Positions 1 through 10,869 of a stretch of 64,000 nt of DNA are shown here, one piece after another. This DNA is from Begonia masoniana (taxonomy: Eukaryota; Streptophyta; Magnoliopsida; Cucurbitales; Begoniaceae), in contig CM039510.1 in assembly GCA_022432975.1 (NCBI GenBank), positions 14,216,381 through 14,280,380 of the forward strand. Reading direction: 5' to 3'. A model generated the notes under the pieces. It saw nothing but the letters and a program-made list of their open reading frames with translations, was not told where the DNA came from and did not search any database. A program made the translations under genes and the position numbers. The stretch's first letter is position 1. Every line of letters starts with the position of its first letter.

Positions 1-202
1 ATTCCGCCATGCGTAGGGACCTTGAAAAACCAATACTTGATTATATTGTTCTGCAAATAATTTCAATGTTGTTGCAAAACCACCAATCTGTGACTACGAC
101 ATGGGGGGTGAAGGCGATCTCTTTGAAGCTCCGAAGCCCATTGTTCACCATTGTTCTCTAATAATATAATATATTTTTTATTTTTTTATTTTTTATTTTT
201 TG

Positions 203-382
203 AAAATAGGTTGTAAGAACCGGAACCGAACCAGAATCGAAACCGGAATTTTCAGTTCGGTTCCGGTTCAGTTTCGGCCGGTTACACGATCAGTTTCGGT
301 TTGGTTATTCTGAAACCGAATGGTGACCGGTTCGGTTCGGTTCTTTTCCAAAACCGAATCGAAATCGAGTTTTGAACACCCT
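203..382. repeat. CCGGTTCGGTT-rich degenerate repeat, possible hAT-like MITE end
   Basis: The segment is built of alternating GGTTCGGTT and AACCGAACC words on both strands, so it can fold on itself, and it ends in TTTGAACACCCTG. Read in reverse that end is CAGGGTGTTCA, which resembles hAT-type terminal inverted repeats beginning CAGGG. I could not find the partner terminus or an 8-bp target duplication, so assignment to a transposon superfamily is inference. A poly-A/T-rich stretch lies just upstream (about 165-205). Confidence 0.35.
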
Positions 383-617
383 GCTCACAAAGATGTATTT
401 TGGTAGAAAATTTTCAATAAAATTTATGTATTTTGTTAATGATGGATGTTGAACTATTCATGAGAAGTCTTCCGTTGCGCTAAAGGTTTTCAAAACATAA
501 AAGTTTATAATGTTTTAGAAGGAAAAGAAAGTCTTCCCTTAGGCAAATGGTTTTCAAAGGTATTTTGTAAAAGTTTAGAAAGAAAAAACAAAGTAAGAAA
601 AACAGGGCATTAATATA

Positions 618-629
618 TGGTATCAGAGC
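618..629 (+). other. Primer binding site (tRNA-iMet) of a decayed Ty3 element
   Basis: TGGTATCAGAGC is complementary to the 3' end of plant initiator tRNA-Met and is the usual primer site of plant LTR retrotransposons. It lies 138 bp before a recognisable gag start at 767. A plausible LTR just upstream cannot be delimited because no second copy is in the window. Confidence 0.7.
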
Positions 630-766
630 ACCCAAGTCTAGATCGTTTTTGTAGACTGGGTAACAACACAAGCCTCAACAGAGAAGTGCTTCATCGACTG
701 TAAATATATTTTAATAATTGTTAAAATGTTATTGAATTTTAAGTAAAAAGATTTTAGGACATAAAA

Positions 767-1480
767 TGGTAAGAGGACAAAGACAAGAGGTTGGTAGTCG
801 GGATGAAGCCATTAACCGGTTGACAGATTTAGTCGAACGACAGTTTTAACACTTAGAAGATATATGGCTAGAGAAGAAGAAAGAGGTGTGTGACCAATAG
901 TTCGAATATAGAGATATTGTGAATCTAGTAATTGTTGAATAATGTATTCAAACTCTAGAGAATATGTTTGATTACGCTAAACTGAGGATGAAGAAAAAGT
1001 TTCATGTGCATTCTATATGTTGTTCAGGATGCAAGGTTTTGGTGGGATACGATGAAGACGAACACATAATGCAAGAAAAATGACATGGCAACAATTTAAG
1101 GAAGTATTTTATGAAAAATATTTTAATCACAATACACTAACAAGTAAATTGAATAGAATTCATTCAATACGTCAAATCGGGTCTGTTTCCGAATATGTTG
1201 CAAATTAGAGGCATTGTCTTGTTTTGCATCACACCTTGTAAGTACAAACGAAAACAAGATGCACTAGTTTGTGCAAGACATCAAGGTAGAAATCTATAAG
1301 GACGAAAAGATATCTGGAACAAAAGGAGTACTCTTTTTGGAGGTTGTGACAAAGGCCCTTGAGACCGGAGAAGCGGAACACCAAGTAGCAAAGCTAAGAG
1401 AAGCTAATAGGAAATTCTTTGGAAATTCAACCCCAACATAAGAGATGATCACCTGGATGAAATACCCTGATTTCAGAGAT
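767..1480 (+). pseudogene. Decayed Ty3/gypsy gag (Tekay-like remnant)
   Basis: The reading frame opens with MVRGQ and continues to RDEAINRLTDLVERQ, closely matching the gag N-terminus of element B (RDEALDRLTDLLDRQ at 17587 on the minus strand). Further gag blocks follow in different frames: an ENMFDYAKL stretch near 961, a TWQQFKEVFYEKYF block near 1084, and a RQIGSVSEYV block near 1170. Stops and frameshifts separate them. Gag coats the retrotransposon RNA in virus-like particles; this copy cannot make it. No protease or pol follows and no matching 3' LTR is visible, so it is a truncated old insertion on the plus strand. Confidence 0.75.
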
Positions 1481-1499
1481 GATCCCAACATTAAGCATC

Positions 1500-2436
1500 C
1501 GAATAATTAAAGAATAGAGGGAATAAATGATAAGCTACTTACCTTCAAGACCAAACTTCAATCATTTCTCTCAACGAAAATTCCAATGCAATACGTCCAA
1601 AGTTTCTCTCGAATTTTCTTCATTGGTTTATCTTAATGAGGTTAGGTTAAGCCCCACACCAATTATAACCCCCTTATTAATTTTTCTGGACCATAATAAA
1701 AAACCGATAAACTATAGCCTCATAATTTAATTTGCATTTAATTAAAAACTGTAATGTACCTATTTTTTGAAAATCTCCGGTATTTACAATTTTTATGTTG
1801 GATGTAGCGAAAATAATTGATATTGAGATTTAGAGATGTTTTTGGTAATGAAAGAAATTTGTAAGCTAAAATTAAAGGGAGTATATACAGTCAAAGTGAA
1901 AAATTATTGGATATAATTAAATTGTATCTCTTGCTTGCATATAATATGAATGATATCAATTCTCATTATAAGCTTCGAATATACCACTGTCATAGAGAGT
2001 TTCTCAATCATGAAGCTTTATCGAGGTAGAAGATCACAAGTTCTATGTACCCATCCAGACAATTTCATGAATTAATCTATCATGTTGATGGTGACTGAGA
2101 TGAATTTCAAATTAGTTCACATAATTAATATAGAATTAAGAATAAATAATTAACATCCCTCGTACCCATGTCCATTGTAGTGCAACTAAAATTACTCCAA
2201 CAAAAGCCGAGTAAAAAAAAACCAAAGAACGAAGGCTTAATAGCTGTTACTATACACAATTCAAAGTTCTAACATACCCGAAATTTCTTTGCCAGAGTGA
2301 AGTTAAAAATATGGAAAAGTCAATCGCAAGACAGAGAGCCAGCCAATCAAATTTAACCTATTTGACGATCCTGGCCATATTTACACTGCAGAAGATGACA
2401 GGCGAGGTCAGCTAAATTTCTCTCGCAAGATCAGCT
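1500..2436. other. AT-rich intergenic DNA, no gene seen
   Basis: No open frame here resembles a known protein and no repeat structure was recognised. The segment lies downstream of the ERF locus, which is transcribed towards it, so it should contain that gene's 3' UTR and polyadenylation region. Confidence 0.5.
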
Positions 2437-2896
2437 TCACTCATACTCCAAATCTTCCGGGTCTGGTAGTTTGTTCAAGTCAACTTGTAAGTACCCGTTT
2501 CTGGAGTGTGCTCGATCTTCGCCGTTGTCGGACGCTTGGTATGGCGACAGAGGGAGCTTTCAAGGGCGTCGACTCGCGTGCCGACCTCCGTCGCTATCTT
2601 CCGTATGTATGCTGCAGAGATATCGCCGGGGGAAGAACTCCAGGTGTATGAGATAAAAACTCAGGATAGTTCAGGCGAGCAGAGGGACCGCGGAGATGGA
2701 AGACGGCGGTGTCGTAAGCCCGAGCGGCGGCGACCGGAGAAGAGTAAGAACCAAGCCAAATCCTTGAGCGCTTATTGGGTTCTCGTATCTCAGCCACCCA
2801 CTTACCCCATTTCCTCATCCTTATCCCTCTGTACACTCTTTCGTTCTCCATTTCTCTTTTTCTCAGAGCTTCTCTCTCTTCATCTCTACCCTCCAT
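2437..2896 (-). pseudogene. AP2/ERF transcription factor, DREB A-5 type, interrupted by two frameshifts
   Basis: This is the only host protein gene I recognise in the window. Residues 22-79 of the first frame (start ATG at 2894-2896) form a complete AP2/ERF DNA-binding domain with the YRG and RAYD elements, the WVAEIRE strand and the WLGSY turn. Val at the WVAEI position favours the DREB side of the family, which binds DRE/CRT-type GCCGAC elements. The frame stops after about 100 residues (TAG at 2594), but the conserved tail continues in other frames. An RKIATEVG...RVDAL block (about 2545-2603) lies in a second frame, reached at a run of five C near 2630. A VDLNKLPDPEDLEYE tail then ends at TGA 2437-2439 in a third frame. 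The DLNxxP tail is the EAR-like repression motif of DREB A-5 proteins such as the RAP2.1 group. Family members are intronless and about 150-200 aa; this locus fits if the two indels are ignored. It is either a recent pseudogene or carries two assembly indels; the conserved residues on both sides favour recent breakage or sequence error over old decay. It is a single gene facing the (GA)n region. Confidence 0.85.
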
Positions 2897-3017
2897 CGGT
2901 TATTCACCTTTCTCTCTCTAAAAAACAACTCCAAAATCTCCAAACTTAATGAATCTTCATCACATGAAAAACCCATCAGCATAAAACGTGCCAACAAAGG
3001 GTTTTTGCTCATTTTCA

Positions 3018-3018
3018 G

Positions 3019-3065
<47 letters not shown>

Positions 3066-3136
3066 GTTGGGTTGTTTATCGTTCTAGTTGGCCTCTAAGG
3101 CTCGCTTACTGAATAACCCTTGTACTGTTCACTGTG

Positions 3137-3167
<31 letters not shown>

Positions 3168-3245
3168 CGTTGGGTTGTTTATCGTTCTAGTTGGCCACTA
3201 AGGCTCGCTACTGAATAACCCTTGTACTGTTCACTGTGGATGAGA
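3018..3245. repeat. (GA)n microsatellites inside a ~104-bp tandem duplication upstream of the ERF gene
   Basis: Two copies of a segment starting ACGTTGGGTTGTTTATCG and ending TTCACTGTGGATGAGA lie at about 3064-3143 and 3166-3243. They differ by a few bases and are each preceded by a GA run (about 3020-3064 and 3142-3166). The whole lies 120-350 bp upstream of the minus-strand ERF start. On the transcribed strand the runs read CT repeats, which are common in plant 5' UTRs and core promoters. Copy number is likely to vary. Confidence 0.8.
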
Positions 3246-3430
3246 TCTACTTACAAGTATATACATTAAATGTTTTTTTCCAATTTTTAATGTTTTCATT
3301 ATTTTATTAGTTATTTTAATAATAAATAAAAAATACTTTGTAATATAAAATCAAGTGATAGATATATTTAGTTTTATATATTGACGAGAGACTGAAATTC
3401 ACCGACTAATCTCACTGAATTTCCTTTATT

Positions 3431-4578
3431 ATTAGAGAAAAATGCAAAAAAGAAAAAGACGTTTAGGAAATAGTCAAAAAGAAGAAAAAACTTTAGTTTT
3501 AGGCGAAAGAGGAAAGCTATTTGAGAAATAAGCAAAAAAAAGGAAAATTTGGTGGTTTTTTGTTTTAGGCACGGCCAGAGGCCGGCTGGTCGATCGGACC
3601 AGCCGGCCTCTAATTTTTTTTATTAAAAAACAAAGGAGAGGCCGGCTGGTCGTCTCTGTTTTTTTTATTAAAAAAATCTTAAAACATATTTTTTATTTTA
3701 ATATGGCGGATTAATTTTAAAAAATTAACAAACGATATTCAATTTACTTGATATTTTTACCACATGTTCAACACAGTAGGAGACGATAATCGTGAAAATT
3801 TCGTGATTTTTGACCCTCGTACAATTTATTGTAATTTTATTTATTTATTTGATAAAATAATTATAATAAATCGTACAATCGTTAAACAATCACGAAACTT
3901 TTCACATAATCTTCCCATAATGTGATGAACATGTGGTAAACATTTCAAGTATATTAAATATCGTTTACTATTTTTCCCTAAATTAATTTTAGTATCTTCT
4001 TTATTTATAAATTAATTTTAAAACAAATAGTAAACGATATTTAATATACTTGAAATATTTACTACATGTTCATCACATTATGGGAAGATTATGTGAAAAG
4101 TTTCTTGATTGTTTAACGCTTGTACGATATATTATAATTATTTTATCAAATAAATAAATAAAATTACAATAAATCGTACGAGGGTCAAAAATCACGAAAC
4201 TTTTCCAATTATCGTCTCCTACTGTGATGAACATGTGGTAAAAATATCAAGTAAATTGAATATCATTTACTATTTTTTTAAAATTAATCCGCTATATTAA
4301 AATAAAAAATATGTTTTAGAATTTTTTTAATAAAAAAAAACAAAGAGAGGCCGGCTGGTCTGACGACCGGCCGGCCTCTCCTTTGTTTTTAATTAAAAAA
4401 ATTAGAGGCCGGCTGGTCCGATCGACCAGCCGGCCGTGCCTAAAACAAAAAACCACAAAATTTTCTTTTTTTGCCTATTTCTCAACACCTTTCCCTCTTT
4501 CGCCTAAAATCAAAGTTTTTTCTTCTTTTTGCCTATTTCCTAAACGTCTTTCTCTTTTTTGCATTTTTCCCTTATTAT
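3431..4578. mobile_element. Foldback element: 1.15-kb near-perfect palindrome (MITE-like)
   Basis: The left arm (about 3431-3998) and right arm (about 4004-4578) are reverse complements over essentially their whole length, with a spacer of only a few bases near 4000. The outer ends read GAGAAAAATGCAAAAAA on the left and, reverse-complemented, GGGAAAAATGCAAAAAA on the right. Both are flanked by TTA, as expected for a PIF/Harbinger-type target site; flanking TTATTATTA microsatellite sequence makes that duplication ambiguous. Within each arm are GC-rich hairpins (GAGGCCGGCTGGTC facing GACCAGCCGGCCTC) and a second-order inverted pair around ACCACATGTTCA/TGAACATGTGGT. There is no coding capacity. 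A read-through transcript would form a very long hairpin and could feed small-RNA production; that is inference. Confidence 0.85.
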
Positions 4579-7286
4579 TATTATTATTTTTTGAGACAGG
4601 AAGATTATTTTGTATTGTAATGGGTATTGGAGGGTTGAAAGTGATTGGCCATGTCTAATAAAAACAGCCTCTTGTCTGTAGACCTAAATGCTTTCCCATG
4701 TTGGCTTCTTTACGCTGCCCGTGCTTCTGCCTTCTTCGCCAAACTACAAAAGAATAGCTGTAGGGACAGTCTATTTCTGTTTTTCTTTTAATTTCTATAA
4801 AATTAAATTCAGCATTTTAAATATCAACTGTCCAAACTCAAATTTATTACTCTAAGAAATTCATTTAATTATTTGTAGTAAAAAATATTATATCAAAAAA
4901 TGCAGAATATTTTGCTTGCAATGTAATTTTCTCTTGGGTGGGAGTAGTTACGCATTTTCGGTAAGTGAGTTGAAAATTGAAACTTGGACTCAATTATAAG
5001 AGAACCCACACAAAAATACAAACACATCATTTTCTTCGTTTGTTTACAATTAAATAAAATTGAAATTAAATTATTGTATTATTAAATGATTTATGTAAAC
5101 GTGGAGTTGCTGTTATTGTCTATCACAACTTTTCACATCATAGAGTATCACAAATGGGAATGATAGCGATAATAATACAATTTAATATTATATGTTACAA
5201 ATATATTAGAATAATTATTTCATTTTAATTAAATTATTTTAATTATATGAATAATCTATTATAAGAGATCACAACACGCTAGTGATCAATTAAAATTAAA
5301 ATTGAAATAATCTTATTTTAAAATTAATATGAGAAAGCGAGTCCCAAGTAGTAGGTCGGTGGTCGGTAGAGAGATACCGTTAGGAATTGACTTTGTTTGC
5401 AGAAAATCAAACGATGTTCGTGAAATGTCATTTTTCTCCCTCTCTTGTCGTAAGAAATGAGGATAAAATGGGTATATGAGATGTGGTCGTGGGCCAATAA
5501 AATGCTGTTCCTCATAATTAAGGGCGGTGTTGATAAACAATTAATTAAACTATGTTTAATTGCGATTAGGCTTTCGGATTTTAAATTATAGATGATGACT
5601 AATGTTTTAAGTTCTAAGTTAAAGCGATTGAGGAAATCTTGAAATTCAATTCTCAATCTGAATCTAAAAAATACAAGAAAATGGTTTTGGAAAATACAAA
5701 AAATTATAATAAATATATATTAAAAAAACAACTTTATATTTCACTTTTTTTCTATTCATAAATGTTTTCGTTAAATTAAAAAGGAAGTCAATGCAAAAAA
5801 GTAATTGAAAATGTTGTGTATAATAATTAAGATTTGGCAATTTAATTCATTTTTATTAGTAAATTTTCAGTGACTGATGTTATTCTTTTGACAAGAAATG
5901 GAGACATATTTTGAAGGTTTTGAGAGGAGGAAAGAAATGTTTGCGTTGAATCCGCTGATTTTGTATGTTTCAAAATGAAGATTTGAAGAGGTGAGACAGA
6001 ATTTCGAACCGCACCAATCAATTTTTCAGTTCAATTTGATTTGATTTTTTCACTTGTAAAAACCTAACTCAGCTCCAATTTCTTCATTCCAAAGGGCAAG
6101 GAACAAATTGAACAAAAAGAACGCAACGAAAGAAAATAGTCTGCTTCACGTTCCATTCCCCGACCAATAAGCACGACCCATTCTAGGCCACCATGGGTAC
6201 CTTGAAGATGGTGGCATTGACCGTATTTTCCGTAAAACAACATTAAATATTCGAAAGTAGATATATTCAAAGATTAAGGCCACTTTGACTATGTATTTTT
6301 CTCATTGTAATTAAAACATGGACGGTTCTTGTACCCGAACTTGACATCAAAATCGAAAACAAGTGAAATCAGCCACAAATTTTGTCTAGGCAACATTATC
6401 TGGTATTTTTTAAATTTATTAATTTAACGAATTATTTGGTCAAAATGAGAGTCATATTTTCATCAATATATACAATTATTTTGATTTTATGAAAATTAAA
6501 TTATAGTTGTCCTTTTAGGTCGGTCAACAAAATAAATTTTATGAGAGTTAATTTTTAGAGATCAATATTGCTATTAACTTAAATGAACACTTTCTTTCAA
6601 TAACAAAATCATATCGGACCTATACTTAAATGTCACTGATGTTGCATCAACTGTGAAAATCATGGTAAGTTACGTCTAATTACTCGCTCCAACTCATTAT
6701 TTAGAACTAAAATCATTTTTGTAGAATATCACATATTTTACAAAACCTAAATAAAAATTAAGCGATTGAATTAATTAATTCTTACATACAATATTATAAA
6801 AATTAATACTAAATAAACAATTTATTTAGAGCTAATTATATCCATTTAATTTTGATAAAAAATTTATTAAAAAGCTTGAATTATAAACATGATCGTAAAT
6901 GCATGGCAATGCAAGAAAAAAATGAGTAGGTCCCATATTGAATTCCATATTACACGAAAATGCATGATTATGCTGCACTATGAATATCAAACATATAAAT
7001 AAAATAAAATTTGTGAATAATTGCGCATTATCATCTGAGTGCCCTTTTCCAAATTCATCAGCGGATCAATTCCGTGAGGAATACTGCTTTACTCGTTTTC
7101 AAGTCTTAGATCTCCACAGTAACATTCCAAAACATGATAATGAAAATTGAGTTTACAATTGAAATAATGAAAATTCAAAATTTAAATAAACCCTAAAACA
7201 AATCAACCAAAAATACAATTATGATGGTAATTTCAATCATACAATCCATTTATTCACAAATAGAAAAAAAGCATAGTACCTACTCT
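4579..7286. other. AT-rich intergenic DNA, no gene seen
   Basis: The open frames here are short, low-complexity and show no family signature. Parts near 5330-5560 and 6060-6270 are less AT-rich, but neither strand gives a protein I recognise. No repeat with a second copy in the window was noticed. Confidence 0.45.
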
Positions 7287-8700
7287 GTCACGACTTGGAG
7301 GCGGGCATAACAGAACGCTGGTCGTACGACCCAATCAACGGATAGGACCCGATCTTCGGATAGGACCTGATCACCTAGCCAAAGGTTTGGTTCGCAACGA
7401 AAAACTTGAAAATTAATCAAAAGCAAATATTCACACAGTTATTGAAGATATAATAGTATGATAAAGTAAAAGCAGTTCAATAAGGTCTAAGTATTCAAAT
7501 TCAAAAAGTTAATATTATACAAACTTAAATGTAAGAAAAATCATCACCAAGAAAATCAAATAAACACTAAACAAGGAAACAAATAAAGATAAGTGCTTCC
7601 AAACTTCAGCTGCTCGTTGTTTTTGTTCTTTTCTAGAAATGGAGGGCTTGCTTGGAGTGAGTGACTAACCTAGTAGAAATGTTATATTAAATAAATGTAA
7701 AACTTCTTTTACATTTTATTTCAAAACATGAAGGGATAACAAAATTGTTTTCAAAACATCGTTCCATTGAAAACTCATTTTCACCATTTTAAGGTAACAA
7801 GCTCTGAAGCCATCGATGAGGCATTAAGTTAAACATCAACATATACATAGATGAGTATATGAAAATACGTCATCATTGTACTTATCAAATAGAAATCACC
7901 TCAGTGAAAAAGGAAGGTCATTCAAAGACCCCTCTGACACATAAACATAGAAAGACGCGACCGAAATCCAACAACACTTCATGATCTAGAAAAAAGAAAT
8001 ATAAGCAACGTGCGATTTGAAGATCTAGCCCCGTTACCTGAGTTGTTAGTGAACAATGGTTATCTGTGAAGCAACTCGTATAAACGATAAATAACAAATA
8101 TCATTATCAGGTTTAGAAATTTGAAATCCATGGAGCGAGTCATCACCCCCTATTATCTATTTTGTAACTTGCAAACAAGACAACCTTCATGTAGTAGAAG
8201 GTGCGCTGGGATGTCATACTGATACTTTGACGCCAAGATCGTCCAAAGTATCACGAGAATCAATTCTCCATTACAACAATATAAAAAATATGCATAAATG
8301 GTAAACGTGTAAATCGTACATACATGTAAAAATACTAACGTGTTGGCGACAAGACTCGTCAGATTTTCTATAGGTGACAACTCACCAAAATAGGCTTTTA
8401 GAAAACAATGAAGTAATTCAACGTAAATAATATAAAAGTCCTACCTTTACGTCAAACACTTCTTCTTCCAGCTAGAGGAGCAACTTCAGCAATTGGCTCG
8501 AAATCATCAAAATCGTCTGTGCCTAAAACAAAATCAACATTATGATTATCTCACTCGACACTAAGAGAATAAGTCCTAAACCGGGACTAAAGACTCAGTT
8601 CATAACACTATAAACCAGTCAACACTTGTAGGGGGGGTCGACCCACTGGTCGACACTTAAACACTAGGGGTTTTGTCAAGGTAAAAAATTATCCCAACAA
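7287..8700. repeat. Possible old LTR fragment
   Basis: The segment begins TGTCACGACTTGGAGGCGGG, similar to the TGTCACGACCC start of element I's LTR (59727), and ends near ATCCCAACA just before element A. It contains GGTCGACC/GTCGAC words (about 8636-8664), also seen at 55780-55850. No target duplication or second copy confirms the ends, so a solo or truncated LTR is only a hypothesis. Confidence 0.3.
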
Positions 8701-8713
8701 TCGACACCTTAAA

Positions 8714-9745
8714 TGATGTGCCTAGGGGAGCAACCACCCGATCTCGATCCAAGACTTTAACTAATTTGTGTGCTCATTCTATAGGTAACATATTTGAAGA
8801 CCAATTGAAGCTAGAGGCTAGCACACAAGACAAGGTGAAGCCCTTCCACTTGTTGACCTGGGAGCCACATCAAGACCAAACTGAAATTGAAGAAATGACC
8901 AATGTCTCCCTTGAAACAAAGTGATGTAACTGAAAGTTTAGTTTATTTTCTGTAAGTTTCCAATAGTTCTCTTTCAACTTGTGTAGGCTGAACACATTTG
9001 CATTAGGGGTCCTCCTTAGGCTGTGTTTTGTGGTAAAATGGACCACTTGAAAGTGACATGTGGAGAGAAGAATTGATTTGCCAAAATTGTCAAAACAAGC
9101 TTGTACTTGGCTAAAGCATTTGGCCAATGGTAACTTATTTTGTCCTAGTTTTGTTGACCGATCACTTGAACCTTAATGTTTTAAAGAGGTGTGGTATTTA
9201 AACCACACTTATAGCTAATGATGGGCAACACATTTTGCAATAGAAACTTGAAGTTCATCTTCTTTCAGTCCTTGTAGTCGTCGGCATCAAGTCTCCACAT
9301 TCCCTCGAAGAGTCATATCCGAGCGTGTGGGCAATGTTGGTTTCCATTTTCGTGAGTGTAGTGAATTCCATCAATATTGCTCATTTCCATACTTCTCCAT
9401 TGAAGGTAGAAAATTTAGCAAGGGTGTACAAAGTTCACTTCACAGCAAATTGGAGAGCTCTTCCTCAAGAAGAGCCATAAACCCGAGGAGGTGCACCTTT
9501 ATCACCTTCCAGACCAGCACGCACCCCTTCATCCATACTTATCCATTTCCTTTGAGTTAGACCCTGGTTCTTAACATGTATTTCCATTTCTTCTAGAGGA
9601 AGAACCTATTAAAGTTTCATCTCATTTGTAGTTGTTTTGGTTGAGTTATAGCCCAAGTAAATCAGTCCATTTTTTAGTTTTTGTTGTTCTATTGATGGCC
9701 GAGTTTTAGTGAATTATTGGCCCCCTCCCTAGTTGAAGCACGTCA
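8714..9745 (+). repeat. Element A 5' LTR
   Basis: The LTR starts TGATGTGCC and ends CGTCA three bases before the primer site. Its first 585 bp align with the 3' copy at 23384-23960. The first ~210 bp form an open frame (8718-8924) that is the LTR-borne copy of the pol C-terminal extension (RGATTRSRSKTL). A TATTTAAA box at 9195-9202 sits inside a TGTGGT/ACCACA inverted repeat, and the matching position in the 3' LTR also has ATATTTAAACCAC. The 9300-9745 portion has no counterpart at the 3' end. Confidence 0.8.
9195..9202 (+). promoter_or_regulatory. Candidate TATA box of element A LTR
   Basis: TATTTAAA is flanked by the six-base inverted repeat TGTGGT/ACCACA. The equivalent place in the 3' LTR (about 23850-23865) keeps ATATTTAAACCAC, so the motif is conserved between two diverged copies. 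Transcription start is not known. Confidence 0.45.
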
Positions 9746-9747
9746 TT

Positions 9748-9759
9748 TGGTATCAAAGC
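9748..9759 (+). other. Element A primer binding site (degraded tRNA-iMet)
   Basis: TGGTATCAAAGC differs from the tRNA-iMet complement TGGTATCAGAGC by one base and begins two bases after the LTR end (CGTCA). This places the true 3' border of the 5' LTR at 9745. Confidence 0.7.
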
Positions 9760-9811
9760 CCTATTTTTTCTTGCTCTTTCCCTCTGTTTACAGGTATTTT
9801 ATTTACTTAAG

Positions 9812-10864
9812 ATGATGACAAGGAATGCATCAAATAATCTTTAAAACCGTGACAGTGCCACTCAAGCAACCAAAGCACCTAGCCCATAAGAGGGTGAGTC
9901 TAGTGTTCAAGGACATCTTGAAGAACTAAACAAAAAATTTGATACTCTTCACAAACTTTTGTTAGAGTCAACGGACTAGCATGCAAAGGTCCCTCAAACC
10001 CCAATGTATGAGAAGGGAATCAAGAACCCAAGAAGGAGGAAAATTCGTCGTGTAATCTTTGAAGAGGAGGATTCCGAGGATGAAGTTTATGATAGTCCAC
10101 ATGCAAGAAACGTTCCTAGTAACGAAAAGAAGCATGCTAAGGTATTCATTCTTTCCTTTAAAGGATCTTGTAATGGTGATGTATTTCTAGATTTGGTGGA
10201 AAATGTGGAGAAAATGTTTGATTACTATAACTATTCGAAGATGGTGGAGATACAATTAGTCTCTTTGGAGCTTGCAGGTTATGCTAGTTTATGGTGGGAT
10301 ACATTAAGCGCTCAAAGAAGGCGTGAGAATGATGCGGACATTGTTACTTGGAGAGTTATGAAGGCGTTGATAAGAAAGAGGTTTGTGCCAAGTCACTACA
10401 AGCAAGAGTTATTTTTGCAAATGAAAAATTTGAAACATGACACTTTATTTGTGGAAGAATATCTATTCGAGTTTTAGACGCTGAAGATGAGGAATGGATT
10501 GGATGAACTCAAAGAACAAGTTATTGCAAGATTCATAAGAGATTTGAATAGAGAGATTAGAGATATTGTCAAATTACAAACCTTTGACTCGATGGATGTT
10601 GTCATTCAACTTGTCATGAAGATTGAGAGGCAAATCAAAAGAAAAAGGAAGGGAGCTAGTAACCAGTTCTTCCCAAAGAATACCAACTCTTTCAAGCCTC
10701 CATCCAAAGCAGATGAAAATGGCTCCAATACAAATAGTTGGCCTATAAAAGGAATAGAAGACAAGAATGTGGTAGTAGATACCACTCGGCCAAGGAAAAG
10801 GGAGATTAAGTGTTTCAAGTACCTTGGATTAGGGCATATTGCTTCCTAGTGTCCAAACAAGCAG
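9812..10864 (+). pseudogene. Element A gag, 5' part
   Basis: The gag frame opens with an ATG at 9812. It has early stops (near 9840 and 9978), then a clear gag core from 10004: an SFKGSCNGDVFLDLVENVE block, YASLWWDTL, a MKALIRKRFVPSHYKQELF capsid block and a basic KIERQIKRKRKG tail. One stop at 10475 separates two long segments. The zinc knuckle begins CFKYLGLGHIAS near 10812 and has Tyr in place of the second Cys and a stop before its last Cys. Element B is inserted right after it; gag resumes at 20028. The same gag type occurs in element H (59177-59726). Confidence 0.85.
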
Positions 10865-10869
10865 GTAAT
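10865..10869. repeat. Target site duplication of element B (left copy)
   Basis: GTAAT precedes the element's TGTAACGTCCC end and is repeated at 20023-20027 immediately after its terminal CTACA. Five bases is the normal length for Ty3 and Ty1 integrases. Confidence 0.95.

Noticed and set aside
2506..2949. 147-codon plus-strand frame over the ERF locus
   Set aside because: It is the antisense shadow of the AP2 coding sequence, whose domain is unmistakable on the minus strand.
5313..5656. Two overlapping minus-strand frames of 75 and 110 codons
   Set aside because: They overlap in different frames, show no family signature or conserved composition, and sit in AT-rich intergenic DNA.
6064..6270. 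68-codon minus-strand frame with a Cys-containing tail
   Set aside because: No recognisable domain; the alternative frame is equally plausible and equally meaningless.
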